Below, piece by piece: positions 41,779-51,474 of a DNA stretch of 64,000 nucleotides. A program made the position numbers and the translations under genes. Positions within the stretch are counted from its first letter, which is position 1. Each line of letters opens with the position of its first letter. The notes under the pieces were generated by a model. The model was not told the DNA's origin. It saw nothing but the letters and a program-made list of their open reading frames with translations, and did not search any database. This DNA comes from Aurelia coerulea (Eukaryota > Cnidaria > Scyphozoa > Semaeostomeae > Ulmaridae), in contig CM076943.1 of NCBI GenBank assembly GCA_039566865.1, positions 13,502,001 through 13,566,000 on the forward strand, written 5' to 3'.

Positions 41779-42659
41779 GGTTACTGTAACCGTTCAGGCG
41801 GCGATTAAGAAACTCCGTTTACCACGGCCGTTCGTCAAAATATAGCAAATAAACTTATGCATCATTCGACGCAGAATTAAACGAAGAATATCATAAAAAT
41901 ATATTCAGTTGATTCGATCAAATCACGAATGACTTATTCCAGATTTAAAACAAAATCGACTACCCTTGCGAAAAAATCTTTGTGTACCCCAATGATAATC
42001 GTTGGACCACGACTATCTATTTACCAAAGACTTAAGGCCCTGAACTGCAAAACCGTGTCACGAATTTTTGATAAAAGGTTTTTTCTTGAAATGATATCAT
42101 TTTAAATAAAAGCAAATGTCCTAAATGTCTTTTTTAACTTTCAGACCCTTGTAAAAATCGGACCATTGGATCTATCACAAATCGCTGACACGGTTTCGTA
42201 GTTATATGCTTTGTGACCCTGTGTGCCAAGTTTCAAGCGATTCGATTGGCCTGTTGGGTACACAAAGATTTTTTATTAGCCACCAGTACTCCGGAATCCT
42301 GTTTCGAGAAATCAGGCTTTTATCAAAATGGAGCAAAAATTGCGGGAAATACGATTATGCATGAAAGGTCAAGCAATAAGGCTTAAGCGCGGTATTGGTA
42401 AAGCATTATATCAATAACATAGCAGCACGGGATGTCACGAACATAGCTGCAAGGTCAAGTGAGTTTACTTTAATCCCCTAATGTATATTCCCGCAACTTT
42501 TGAGAAACATGATTGCTCCTTTTAAAATGCTCAGATTTATAAGTGATTGTGACAATTTCTGGAAATGAGTTGGTTTAAACAGTCCTCAAATACTTGTACC
42601 ATCAGATTATGACAAAAACGAAAAATGGAAAATTTGTCGTCTGAACAGTTACAGTAACC
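41779..42659. mobile_element. piggyBac-like MITE with TTAA flanks
   Basis: Ends GGTTACTGTAACCGTTCAGG and the reverse complement of CTGAACAGTTACAGTAACC are inverted with two or three mismatches. TTAA lies directly outside both ends (41,775-41,778 and 42,660-42,663). The terminal 13 bp are near-palindromic. 881 bp, no transposase. A nested inverted pair lies inside at 41,971-42,274. Confidence 0.7.
41971..42274. mobile_element. Nested inverted-repeat segment (AAAAAATCTTTGTGTACCC ends)
   Basis: AAAAAATCTTTGTGTACCC at the left and GGGTACACAAAGATTTTTT at the right are perfect inverted copies. Further in, CAAAACCGTGTCACGAA and CGCTGACACGGTTTCG are also inverted. Either a MITE inside the piggyBac-like element or the element's inner repeat. 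Confidence 0.55.
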
Positions 42660-43170
42660 TTAATATCGAATTTAACGTTCAAGTACACGGGGCAGGTATA
42701 TATTTCTTAAAAATGGGGGATGAAGTAGTTGGTATTCTGAGAGCAAATTTTTCAGGGCAAGCAGATTTTTTTCCCATTGATTAATAGAAATAATTGTGAT
42801 TGTCCGTAAATACTAGCTACCTAAGCATTCAGTTTCAGTTTCAGTTTCATATATTTTAAATTCCACTTCATACAATGTTTTGAAATAACTAAACAGTCAA
42901 ATAACTAAACTACAAGAATATAAGATACAGAAAATTGATACATCAGTAAGCAAAATTAAAAAACTATATATTCAACAAAACAAAGAGAAAAGATAAATTG
43001 TATGGAGGGAATTACTTAAAGGAGGAGCTCTCTCAGTAGTCAGACTAATCGAGGAGAGAGCACCCCCTGTTTTAATAGAATTTCATTTACATTTGATCGA
43101 GATTATATACTTTCAGCGAGATTAAATGACTAGGGCGGATGGTGACCTTCTTGTGCCTACTATTCAAAGA

Positions 43171-46100
43171 TCAATTTTGATAATTATTTTCAAAGAGGAA
43201 AGCTTTGAGTTTACAACGAAAACTAATAGCAGAGGGTGATTTTTTTATATCCATGGGAATGTCATTCCAGCACTTAGCTCCAAAGTAACGAACTGATCGA
43301 AGACCATATTGAGCAGTATTTTTCTGAGTTAGAAAAATATCGTTTTTAGAGGCTTGCCGTGTACCATGTTGATGAACAGATTGAACTAAATCAAAAAAAG
43401 AATGAAAACAAGAAGGAGAGATCTTATTTACACAATCGTATACGAAAGAAAGCAGTTTCACTTGAAATAGATCACGCAGCTTTAAAATCTTTAAATCAGA
43501 AAAGAGAGGTGTAGTGGGAGAAGTAAAGTGTTCAAACACAATAGCCCTTATGACCCTTTTCTGCAACAAAAATATTGGATTGATATGAGTTTCATGGGTA
43601 AGACCCCAAACTAAAATGCCATATTGTAGAAACGGTGAAAATAAAGAGTTATAAAGACAGACTAAAATATTGATGGGTAAGAAGTGTCTTACTTTGAAAA
43701 ACATACCACAAGTTCTAGCCAGTTTTTTGGATAGTTCTGTTAAGTGATACTTCCATGAAAGATTTTCATCCAGAAGAACACCAAGAAATTTCACATAACA
43801 AGTTTGCTTGATAGGAAACTTTCCAATTTTGATGCTGACAGTTTCAGGTGAAGAATGTTGAGGCGACTTAAAAATTATGAAATTAGTTTTATCAACATTG
43901 AGTGACAATTTATTAACGTCAAGCCACATTTTCACTCTTTTTAATTCCTTGTTAACCACACTTTGAAGCTGATCAAGACTTTCAGATTCACAATAGATAT
44001 TAGTATCATCTGCAAATAAGTAAAAGGCTAGTTTTGAGGATGAGAGAGGTAAATCATTAATGTAAATTAAGAAAAGAAGAGGACCAAGAACAGAACCCTG
44101 TGGAACCCCACAGGTAACATTGAGATAACAAGAGTAAGATCCATTCACTGAGACACATTGTTTCCTATCTAAGAGATAGGATTCAAACCAATCTAAGGTA
44201 GTTCCTCTAATTCCATAATGTTCAAGCTTCATCAAAAGAATTTGATGATTCACTGTATCAAACGCCTTCTGCAAATCAATAAATATTCCACAGCCAAATT
44301 TTCTATTGTCTAGTGAACTTTTAATGGCTTCTGTTAAACTAACCAGGGCATGGTTAATGGAATGGCTGGCACGAAAACCAAATTGTAAAGAATACAAGAT
44401 TTCATGTTTTTCAAGGAATTTATAGAGACGTTCATACATGACTTTTTCTGTGATTTTGCTGAAAACAGAGAGAAGGGAAATAGGCCTATAATTTGATGCT
44501 GTTAGTGGACAACCTTTCTTGAAAAGTGGGATTACTTTGGCAAACTTCATCTTGTCAGGGAATATCCCAGATTGAAATGATTCATTTATGATTTGAGAAA
44601 GTGGAGAAGATATCAACGGTGAAAGAAATTTTAAAATTTTCATGGGAATGCTATTAGGCCCGAGAGACTTTCCAGATTTTAGGACTGAGATTATATCAGA
44701 TATTTCGAAAGGAACTGAAGGTGCAATGAAAAATGAATTTCCAACTCTGTCACCCATAAAATCCACAGGTGACTTATTGGATCTTGGTATATTTTTAGTG
44801 ATGTCATGAGAAACATTAACAAAGAATTTATTAAAAATGTTTGCAATAACCGCTGGGTCTGATGTAATGTTACCATTCGAGTCCTTAAGCTTGTTAATCA
44901 CATTCACGTTGCTTGATTTTCTAATACTTATAACTGATTTAATACCTGACCATAGTTGTTTCATATTGTTGCTGTTCTGTTGAAAGTAATTATAGAAATA
45001 GCTGGCTTTACTTTCTTTCAAGGAAACTGAAACTCGATTTCTAAACTGTTTATAAAGATCAATAAGAGACTGATTGCTGTTCTTTTTTAGCTTTATAAGT
45101 ATCCGATCTCTGATGCGCATCATTTTTTGGATTTTGCCATTGATCCACGGTTTATTCCTGAACTTAATATCCCTTTTAGTAAGTTTTTTCAATGGAGCAT
45201 GTGTTTTCACTAATTCATCAAGGCTAGATAGGAGTCTGTTAAACTTAGCATTCACATCTAAAGCACTGTCATTCAAGAAAGTAAGGTCAAGGTTTGCAAA
45301 ATCATTTAGGAGATTTTCTTCACTGAGGTTTGAAAAATCATGTTGAAAATATGACAAATTCTTATAAGTCATTCCTGCATGCTTGACAATTAGAAACTGA
45401 GGGAAATGATCTGTTATTTGAGTCAAAATGTTACCACTTATGGTTTCATTATCTGTGATATTTGAAAAAATATTATCAATAAGAGTAGAAGAATGTGCAG
45501 ATACCCTAGATGGGTGGATGATGTAAGGCAAGAATTGCTTAGAGAAGAGGAAATTAACATAATTAGTGATAGGTGTACTAGAGTTATAATTCAGAAGGTT
45601 GATATTGAAATCTCCAAGGATAAAGACTTGTTTATTAAACACAGCTGGATTGGACAGAACTTCTTGCAGATATTCACTGAAGGTATCAAAGGATGTGCTT
45701 GGATGGCGATAGGCGCAGCAAAACAGATAATTTTTGCCATTTTTCTTTTCAACTTCAACCCAAACCGACTCAAAATCAGTGCTATCCTTGCTTAAATCTG
45801 GTCTAGGAATCAGAGTGAGACCTGATTTTATGTAAAGTGCAACACCACCATTTTGACTATGTGATTGACATGGAAAGTAACTGTAACCAGGAATTTCAAC
45901 ATTAGTTTTAATAGGATTCTCAAAAGAATTCCAAGTTTCAGACACACCAATAACATCAAAATCTATTTTCAAAGTTGCAAGAGTTGAAACAAGCTCGTCT
46001 AAATGAAGAGAGAGACTTCTAATATTTAAATGAAGTAAGGAAAGATCATTATCTGAAGTATCAAGGGTAGATAAGTCCTGGAGAGTATGATAACTAGAGT

Positions 46101-46467
46101 TAATGTTAGAAGGTAAATGTTCATCAATATCGTAATCATCTAAATTGGGCAAGTTTGTAAGACCAGAAGTAATTTCAAAGGATGGTGCTGAATCAACAAA
46201 AGATGGGAAATCAAAATTATCCAGGTTAAATAATTCTTCATTGTCAACTGAACCAAAAGGAAACATGAGTTCAGTACATTTTAAGCAAAACCAAGGGACA
46301 TGTTCAGGTTCTTTTTGAAGCTCTTCATATTCCTTGACAGATATATTATTACATCGTATATGGACCCAAAAATTGCAATAGTCACAGAAAACTGATCTAT
46401 AATGCGCAGGTATTTTTTTGTGGCAAATGCCACATGGAGAGGCATCAGTTCTTGTCCCTGACATCAC
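43171..46467 (-). CDS. L2 LINE ORF2: PHD finger, endonuclease, reverse transcriptase
   Basis: 1,098 residues, uninterrupted. The N-terminal PHD-type finger has C12, C15, C28, C31, H36, C39, C61 and C64. EEP endonuclease motifs: LLHLNIRSL (N148), VSETW (E177), CAYRHP (Y253), LGDFNIN (D286, N288), LIDNI and TDHFP (D353, H354). RT blocks: NYRPISLLSVFSKI, IFIDLQKAFD (D731), GVPQGSVLGPLLFLIYINDL and FADD (818-821). A C-terminal tail follows with QYGLRSVRYFGAKCWNDIP. The enzyme nicks genomic DNA and primes reverse transcription on the element's tail. PHD fingers often read histone tails, so chromatin-guided targeting is possible but inferred. Confidence 0.95.
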   Translation of the reverse strand: MMSGTRTDASPCGICHKKIPAHYRSVFCDYCNFWVHIRCNNISVKEYEELQKEPEHVPWFCLKCTELMFPFGSVDNEELFNLDNFDFPSFVDSAPSFEITSGLTNLPNLDDYDIDEHLPSNINSSYHTLQDLSTLDTSDNDLSLLHLNIRSLSLHLDELVSTLATLKIDFDVIGVSETWNSFENPIKTNVEIPGYSYFPCQSHSQNGGVALYIKSGLTLIPRPDLSKDSTDFESVWVEVEKKNGKNYLFCCAYRHPSTSFDTFSEYLQEVLSNPAVFNKQVFILGDFNINLLNYNSSTPITNYVNFLFSKQFLPYIIHPSRVSAHSSTLIDNIFSNITDNETISGNILTQITDHFPQFLIVKHAGMTYKNLSYFQHDFSNLSEENLLNDFANLDLTFLNDSALDVNAKFNRLLSSLDELVKTHAPLKKLTKRDIKFRNKPWINGKIQKMMRIRDRILIKLKKNSNQSLIDLYKQFRNRVSVSLKESKASYFYNYFQQNSNNMKQLWSGIKSVISIRKSSNVNVINKLKDSNGNITSDPAVIANIFNKFFVNVSHDITKNIPRSNKSPVDFMGDRVGNSFFIAPSVPFEISDIISVLKSGKSLGPNSIPMKILKFLSPLISSPLSQIINESFQSGIFPDKMKFAKVIPLFKKGCPLTASNYRPISLLSVFSKITEKVMYERLYKFLEKHEILYSLQFGFRASHSINHALVSLTEAIKSSLDNRKFGCGIFIDLQKAFDTVNHQILLMKLEHYGIRGTTLDWFESYLLDRKQCVSVNGSYSCYLNVTCGVPQGSVLGPLLFLIYINDLPLSSSKLAFYLFADDTNIYCESESLDQLQSVVNKELKRVKMWLDVNKLSLNVDKTNFIIFKSPQHSSPETVSIKIGKFPIKQTCYVKFLGVLLDENLSWKYHLTELSKKLARTCGMFFKVRHFLPINILVCLYNSLFSPFLQYGILVWGLTHETHINPIFLLQKRVIRAIVFEHFTSPTTPLFSDLKILKLRDLFQVKLLSFVYDCVNKISPSCFHSFFDLVQSVHQHGTRQASKNDIFLTQKNTAQYGLRSVRYFGAKCWNDIPMDIKKSPSAISFRCKLKAFLFENNYQN

Positions 46468-46610
46468 CTATGTTGAAAACTGACACTGATAACAGAAAAT
46501 ATATTCAGACAATAATAGGCCTAAATAATAACAACAACGCAAAATACAGTGGGATTTAGCCAAAAAGGCATACCTAAATCTGTTCACTGGGTAGTCCATC
46601 TGTAAGATAT

Positions 46611-47366
46611 TCAAGTTCCATCATTAAGGTTGAAAGAGATCTGGGAGTCATCAGCAGAAACTTTATCAGGTGGCTTATGTTTGATCACCAACCGATCTCC
46701 AATGAAGAATGCTATCTTCCCCATTTGCCTGGCTTCCAACATCTTGGGTATCTGCTCTTTCCTGCGTTGCAGTGTCTCGGCTGCAAAATCCTGTACAAAT
46801 CGAATCCCATCTGGTCGTACCTCTCGAGCTTTACGCAACACCATTTCCTTTTGCTTCCAATTCAGAAAGCGAGCAACTATTGGCTTCGGATCATTATCCT
46901 CTCTTCGACCATGGCCAAGACCACGTGCAGAGTATGAGGACGAATTTCTCTGAATACGGTGCGCCCGTTCAATGACTAATTCTTCTTCAATATCCAGCAA
47001 ATCTTTGATCTTTTCTTTCACTAGCTCCTCTGTCTCATTCCAGGATTCAGATGGGCTTTTTTCCTCCAACCCAAGGATCTTCAAATTGTTTCTCCGACTC
47101 TGGTTTTCCAAGTAGACTTGCTTTCTCGTGATGTTTTCCACCTGCGAACAGCTTCCCTCGAGAAACTGAACTTTGACCTGCAAATCGTCGATTTCTTTCG
47201 CACTGAATTGAGCACTTGTTTTCAAGTCACCAATATCAGACCGCAGTTCTTTAATTTCTTGTTTAATATTGTCCGTCAACATTGACACTAAAGTACGGAA
47301 CGATTTTTCTTGCATTTCCAGTAGCTGATTACAAACAGCTAAGGTCACGAATTCTGACCCAGTCAT
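46611..47366 (-). CDS. L2 LINE ORF1 protein (coiled coil plus L1-ORF1p-like domain)
   Basis: I choose the ATG at 47,366 (MTGSEFVTLAV, 251 residues). An in-frame ATG at 47,435 would add a hydrophobic 23-residue leader less typical of these proteins. After a coiled coil (EIKELRSDIGDLKTSAQF to LEGSCSQVENITRKQ) comes ENQSRRNNLKILGLEE, the start of an RRM-like domain, then VIERAHRI, KPIVARFLNWKQKEMVLRKA and IRFVQDFAAETLQRRKEQIP, the C-terminal domain motifs of L1 ORF1p/transposase-22 proteins. Such proteins trimerise, coat element RNA and act as nucleic-acid chaperones. Confidence 0.9.
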   Translation of the reverse strand: MTGSEFVTLAVCNQLLEMQEKSFRTLVSMLTDNIKQEIKELRSDIGDLKTSAQFSAKEIDDLQVKVQFLEGSCSQVENITRKQVYLENQSRRNNLKILGLEEKSPSESWNETEELVKEKIKDLLDIEEELVIERAHRIQRNSSSYSARGLGHGRREDNDPKPIVARFLNWKQKEMVLRKAREVRPDGIRFVQDFAAETLQRRKEQIPKMLEARQMGKIAFFIGDRLVIKHKPPDKVSADDSQISFNLNDGT

Positions 47367-47548
47367 TTTGCACGTGCTGGGAACGAAAATCCAAAAATAC
47401 TTTCTATCTTCACATAACACCCATAATAAATACAACTGAACTGAAATTTCTTTAAAAACCGATCCTGATTAATTAAATAAATAACGATACAGCCCTTCAG
47501 GCTGTTGTAAGGCCATGCATGACATCAGAGCTCACTCAGCACGACCGT

Positions 47549-47565
47549 CCGCCATCTTGGTAAAA
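47549..47565 (-). promoter_or_regulatory. YY1-like motif at the L2 LINE 5' edge
   Basis: On the minus strand the sequence reads CCAAGATGGCGGACGGTCG, a match to the YY1 core AAGATGGCGGC-type site. In human L1 a similarly placed YY1 site fixes the transcription start. Here it sits about 185 bp before the ORF1 ATG, near the inferred element start. The exact transcription start is not shown by sequence alone. Confidence 0.5.
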
Positions 47566-48006
47566 AGCACACCGAACTGTACTGCACTGCACTGAACTCA
47601 ACTGTCTCTAAAGTAGGCACCTTCCAGATCAACTCAATGTGTCCTCGTTTACAAGGAGTGTATCTTACACCTTACAGATCAAATTTTAGCTAACATCTGT
47701 CAACAGGGATGAAAGCATAATTCCTTTCTTAACTGGTTGTTCATGATATAAAGGTGTCACTTAGAGAGAGTTGACTGCAGTGCAATATTTGAAAACTAAT
47801 CGTGACGTAACATGAAAATAAATGAATGTTATACAATCAGGCAGGAGATCTGGCTCTTGCTCGGGGGAGGCTACGTAGGCTAGGGGGAGGCTGTATACAG
47901 GAAACTTGGCTGGAGCGGAAAACCAAACAGGGTATACTGCATGTAGTTTTTATTGAAGCACCTGGAAAGTTTAGAAAAATGAGCATACTTTGAAAAATGA
48001 GCATAC
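47566..48006. other. Unassigned sequence between the L2 LINE and the exon array
   Basis: Contains CTGCACTGCACTGAACTC near 47,582 and a partial extra copy of the exon-edge sequence (ATGAGCATACTTTGAAAAATG, 47,979-47,999) just before exon copy 1. A terminal exon of the host gene could lie here, but none is evident. Confidence 0.35.
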
Positions 48007-48132
48007 TTGCTGTAATCTTCTGGGTAGTTTTGTTACTCAAATCATATTGTGTTATGGTAGCCGTAACGGAGGTATTTGAAAATGCCGGCGATACAGGCAG
48101 CGATTGTCTTGGTGTTGCTTCTATCTTTGCCA
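48007..48132 (-). CDS. Candidate host exon, duplicated Ser/Thr-rich module, copy 1
   Basis: 126-nt exon on the minus strand, bounded by a strong acceptor (TTTCTTCCTTTGCAG) and a donor GCAA/GTATGC. It is phase 1 at both ends, so it encodes 42 residues without disturbing frame. Peptide begins AKIEATPRQSLPVSPAFSNT and ends TQKITA; about a third is Ser/Thr, with NTS and NKT glycosylation sequons. No stop. Last in transcription order of four near-identical modules. Function unknown; a mucin-like extracellular spacer is inferred. Confidence 0.55.
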
Positions 48133-48573
48133 CTGCAAAGGAAGAAATCAAAACGCTTCAGCAAGACGAGACTTGCAGGAAATTAAAATGAACTAATTAG
48201 CCACCTTCTTAGTATTGTATCCGAATCATGACTTGCTTTGACCTCAATTGATTGCTCCATTCTTAAACTGCTAAGTGCATTCGAAGGATGATATTTGCAA
48301 TAAGGAAGATTGTTTCAAGATGAGACTTCCTAAATCTTGAATGTCACTTTGAGGACACAAAACTGAGACAGCTGCTGGCTAGAATTTTGTGGAAGTAAAT
48401 TGGTCCAGTGGAAATATTCATAACGGCAATACATCTTTGTCTGACTATATCTTGATGCTATCAGTAGATCTCGAAAATCTAAAAATACATACATGGTAGT
48501 ACTCTTTCAAGTTTACAATATGAAGAACATTTTAAATCGTTAAGTTTTAGTGCATAGTAAAAAATGAGCATAC

Positions 48574-48699
48574 TTGCTGTAATCTTGGGGGTAGCTGTGT
48601 AACTCAAATCATATTGTGTTATGGTAGGCGTAACGGAGGTATTTGAAAATGCCGGCGATGCAGACTGCGATTGTCTTGGTGTTGCTGCTGTCTTTGCCA
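48574..48699 (-). CDS. Candidate host exon, duplicated Ser/Thr-rich module, copy 2
   Basis: Same 126-nt phase 1-1 exon. The peptide differs at several positions (AKTAATPRQSQSASPAFSNT, then YDLSYTATPKITA). A duplicated GCAACT before the acceptor offers two CAG sites six bases apart, so splicing could add two residues. Donor GCAA/GTATGC is kept. Confidence 0.6.
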
Positions 48700-49111
48700 C
48701 TGCAACTGCAAAGGAAGAAATCAAAACGCTTCAGCAAGACGACACTAGCAGGAAATTAAAATCCTAATCATCACTTGCTTTGCCGCCTCAACTCAGTGAT
48801 CCAATCTTAAAGTGCTCAGTGCATTCAAAGGATGATACTTGCAATAAGGAAGATTATTTCAAGATGAGACTTCCCAAATCTTGAATGTCACACAAAACTG
48901 AGACAGCTGCTGGCTAGAATTTTCAAGAAGTAAATTGGTCCAGTGGAAATATTCATAACGGCAATACATCTTTGTCTGACTATATTTTAATGCTATCATT
49001 AGATCTCCACAATTCAATAATATATGCGTGGCAGTACTCTTTCAACTTTACAATACGAAGAAAAGTTCACATCGTTAAATTTTAGTGCATTATTTTGAAA
49101 AATGAGCATAC

Positions 49112-49237
49112 TTGCTGTAATCTTCTGGGTAGTTTTGTTACTCAAATCATATTGTGTTATGGTAGCCGTAACGGAGGTATTTGAAAATGCCGGCGATACA
49201 GACAGCGATTGTCTTGGTGTTGCTTCTGTCTTTGCCA
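49112..49237 (-). CDS. Candidate host exon, duplicated Ser/Thr-rich module, copy 3
   Basis: 126 nt, phase 1-1, acceptor TTCCTTTGCAG, donor GCAA/GTATGC. Peptide starts AKTEATPRQSLSVSPAFSNT and ends YDLSNKTTQKITA, nearly the same as copy 1. The intron sequence on its upstream side is almost identical to that of copy 2, so whole 0.53-kb units were duplicated, not just exons. Confidence 0.6.
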
Positions 49238-49642
49238 CTGCAAAGGAAGAAATCAAAACGCTTCAGCAAGACGACACTAGCAGGAAATTAAAATCCTAAT
49301 CATCACTTGCTTTGCCGCCTCAACTCAGTGATCCAATCTTAAAGTGCTCAGTGCATTCAAAGGATGATACTTGCAATAAGGAATATTATTTCAAGATGAG
49401 ACTTCCCAAATCTTGAATGTCACACAAAACTGAGACAGCTGCTGGCTAGAATTTTCAAGAAGTAAATTGGTCCAGTGGAAATATTCATAACGGCAATACA
49501 TCTTTGTCTGACTATATTTTAATGCTATCAGTAGATCTCCACAATTCAATAATATATGCGTGGCAGTACTCTTTCGACTTTACAATACGAAGAAAATTTC
49601 ACATCGTTAAAGTTTAGTGCATTATTTTGAAAATGAGCATAC

Positions 49643-49768
49643 TTGCTGTAATCTTCTGGGTAGTTTTGTAACTCAAATCATATTGTGTTATGGTAGGCGT
49701 AACGGAGGTATTTGAAAATTCTGGCGATGCAGACAGCGATTGTGTTGGTGTTGCTTCTGTCTTTGCCA
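49643..49768 (-). CDS. Candidate host exon, duplicated Ser/Thr-rich module, copy 4
   Basis: 126 nt, phase 1-1. Peptide starts AKTEATPTQSLSASPEFSNT and ends YDLSYKTTQKITA. No stops. The upstream intron differs from the other copies, marking the edge of the duplicated unit. Copies 4 to 1 are spaced 531, 538 and 567 bp apart. Confidence 0.6.
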
Positions 49769-50189
49769 CTGCAAAGGAAGAAATCAAAACGCTTCAGCAA
49801 ATCAACACTGACGGGAAACTTAAAATGAGCTAATTTGCAATGCTTTAAGTATTGCATCCAATTTATGACTTGCTTCGATCTCAATTTTTTGTTCCATTTT
49901 TAAACTTCTTGGCTCAATGACTCTCAGTTCAAATTATCGTCGTTACAAAAAATGACCATTTTGATATTTGAATAGTTCAACCTCATTTTGAGGACACAAG
50001 GCTGAGGTAGCTGCTGGTCAGACTTTTTTCAAAGTAAAGTAGTTCATAGATAGATCTCCAAAAGTTAAAGAAATTATGGGGTGCAGTACCCTTTCAGCTT
50101 TGGAATGTGAGGACGATTTGAAGTTATTAATTTGTTAGTGCATCGTTAAAAAGATGAAACATCTAAAGAAGTAGATGTACAGATCTTAC

Positions 50190-50336
50190 CATTGGTTGTT
50201 GATGAATCGCTTGCATAACTTTCTGAGGTAATTACGGTACTTGCATCATAGTTGGTCCTGGTAGGGGTAGGTACTGATTTGCTTTGAGATGCTGAAGATA
50301 ATGACTCCGAAGGTTTATTTAGAGTGTCCAGGGTCA
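50190..50336 (-). CDS. Candidate host exon, diverged Ser/Thr-rich module (49 aa)
   Basis: 147 nt with consensus splice sites: acceptor TTTTCTTTTGCAG, donor AATG/GTAAGATC. Phase 1-1. Peptide starts TLDTLNKPSESLSSASQSKS, then TPTRTNYDASTVITSES, and is very rich in Ser and Thr. Shares the TxTxxxYD pattern with the 126-nt modules and is probably an older relative. Placed just upstream of copy 4 on the same strand. Confidence 0.6.
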
Positions 50337-51336
50337 CTGCAAAAGAAAACACCAAATTGTTTCAGCAAGGCGACACTAATAGAAAGCTAAACCGAATTTT
50401 TTTAGTGTTATATCCTTCTTATGAATTGCGTTAATGTCACTTCAATTCATATTTGCAGTTTAGAACTACTAAGCTTACTGAATCTCAGTTACAATCATAG
50501 TCTTTAATTTAACAACTATCGTTTTTGATAGCTAAAATCACTTTATTAGTTTGATGACACTTACGAGGTTACGAGAGTTCCTGTTGATTTTCAAACAGCT
50601 ATTTTGATTAATGCTTGTTTAACAATACTTTGATAAGCAGTACAAGCTTCATTTCTAAAAACGATCTTGTCCATCTACTACATTAGAGGCCTTCGTTTCC
50701 CATTAAAATGATACATATGTAAAGTTACATAGCTTGTAATCGTCGCACATCAACTTTACACCTGCAAAATCTTGTCAATTTTATTATTTGGATTAATTTG
50801 AAAGACTGGTCAAAAAGTTTGAAATTTCTCAGAAGCAAAGGTCTGAAATTTGAAGTCTGATACATGTGGGATATTAACCATTTTGGTTTTGAGGATGTTC
50901 CTGTGCTCTCGTTTACACGTATACATCCTGTGAAATAGGTGGCTAGAAAATTTCCAGGCAATGAAAGATTGAGCGTTAGCCAAATGAGATAACAGTTTTT
51001 CTGTAGCCTCCTTGCAGAATCTTAGATAGGACAGAACGAGGGTAAAGGAAGCAACTTTGATTGGTTTGGGGAAATTCAAGCGTCTTTGTTAGTTTTTAAA
51101 GTGACTTATTACACCATCGTAGATATCAATATTGATAGTTTAGTGAGAGTCTCGCTTTGATGAATGATAAATGGGGCTCATTGCTATCAGTCTATTAGCT
51201 GTTGTGAACAAAAACCAAGGCGTGCCAAGGCTGCTGGTCAGTCATGGGCCTTTACCGTTACGGACCAATTGAATACCATTTTCTACAAAGTTGTAAATCA
51301 AGATGCATCTCATGGTGAATATGAATAAAGAATTAC
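50337..51336. other. Probable intron, nothing recognised
   Basis: Lies between two candidate exons of the same phase and strand. Short frames only; no repeat noticed. Confidence 0.35.
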
Positions 51337-51474
51337 CTTCAACAAATCCCTGAGGAGCTGAATAACAAGTTGAAATTTGGATTATGGCATCAACTCTCTC
51401 CCAACACAGATGGTCTTGATTACTTTTGTAAGTGGTAGATGCTTTGATGTATGTGAAGGATTGTTTGCATGAAC
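51337..51474 (-). CDS. Candidate host exon with cysteines (46 aa)
   Basis: 138 nt, acceptor TTTGATATTTGTAG/GTTC, donor GAAG/GTAATTC, phase 1-1. Peptide starts SCKQSFTYIKASTTYKSNQD, then HLCWERVDAIIQISTCYSAP. Three cysteines and one tryptophan suggest part of a disulphide-bonded extracellular domain, but I do not recognise the family. Same phase and strand as the Ser/Thr-rich exons, so it may belong to the same transcript. Confidence 0.5.

Larger units (their letters stand above)
42827..47565 (-). mobile_element. Full-length L2/CR1-type LINE, ORFs intact
   Basis: Minus-strand element: 5' region from about 47,565, ORF1 (47,366-46,611), a 143-nt spacer, ORF2 (46,467-43,171), a 3' UTR of about 340 bp, and a CTGAAA-repeat tail at 42,827-42,848 (on the plus strand ATTCAGTTTCAGTTTCAG). 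Both frames are uninterrupted and domains complete, so this copy looks young and possibly capable of mobilisation. 3' fragments of the same family lie at 7.9-8.5 and 52.1-52.43 kb. As expected for CR1/L2, I see no clear target-site duplication. Confidence 0.9.
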
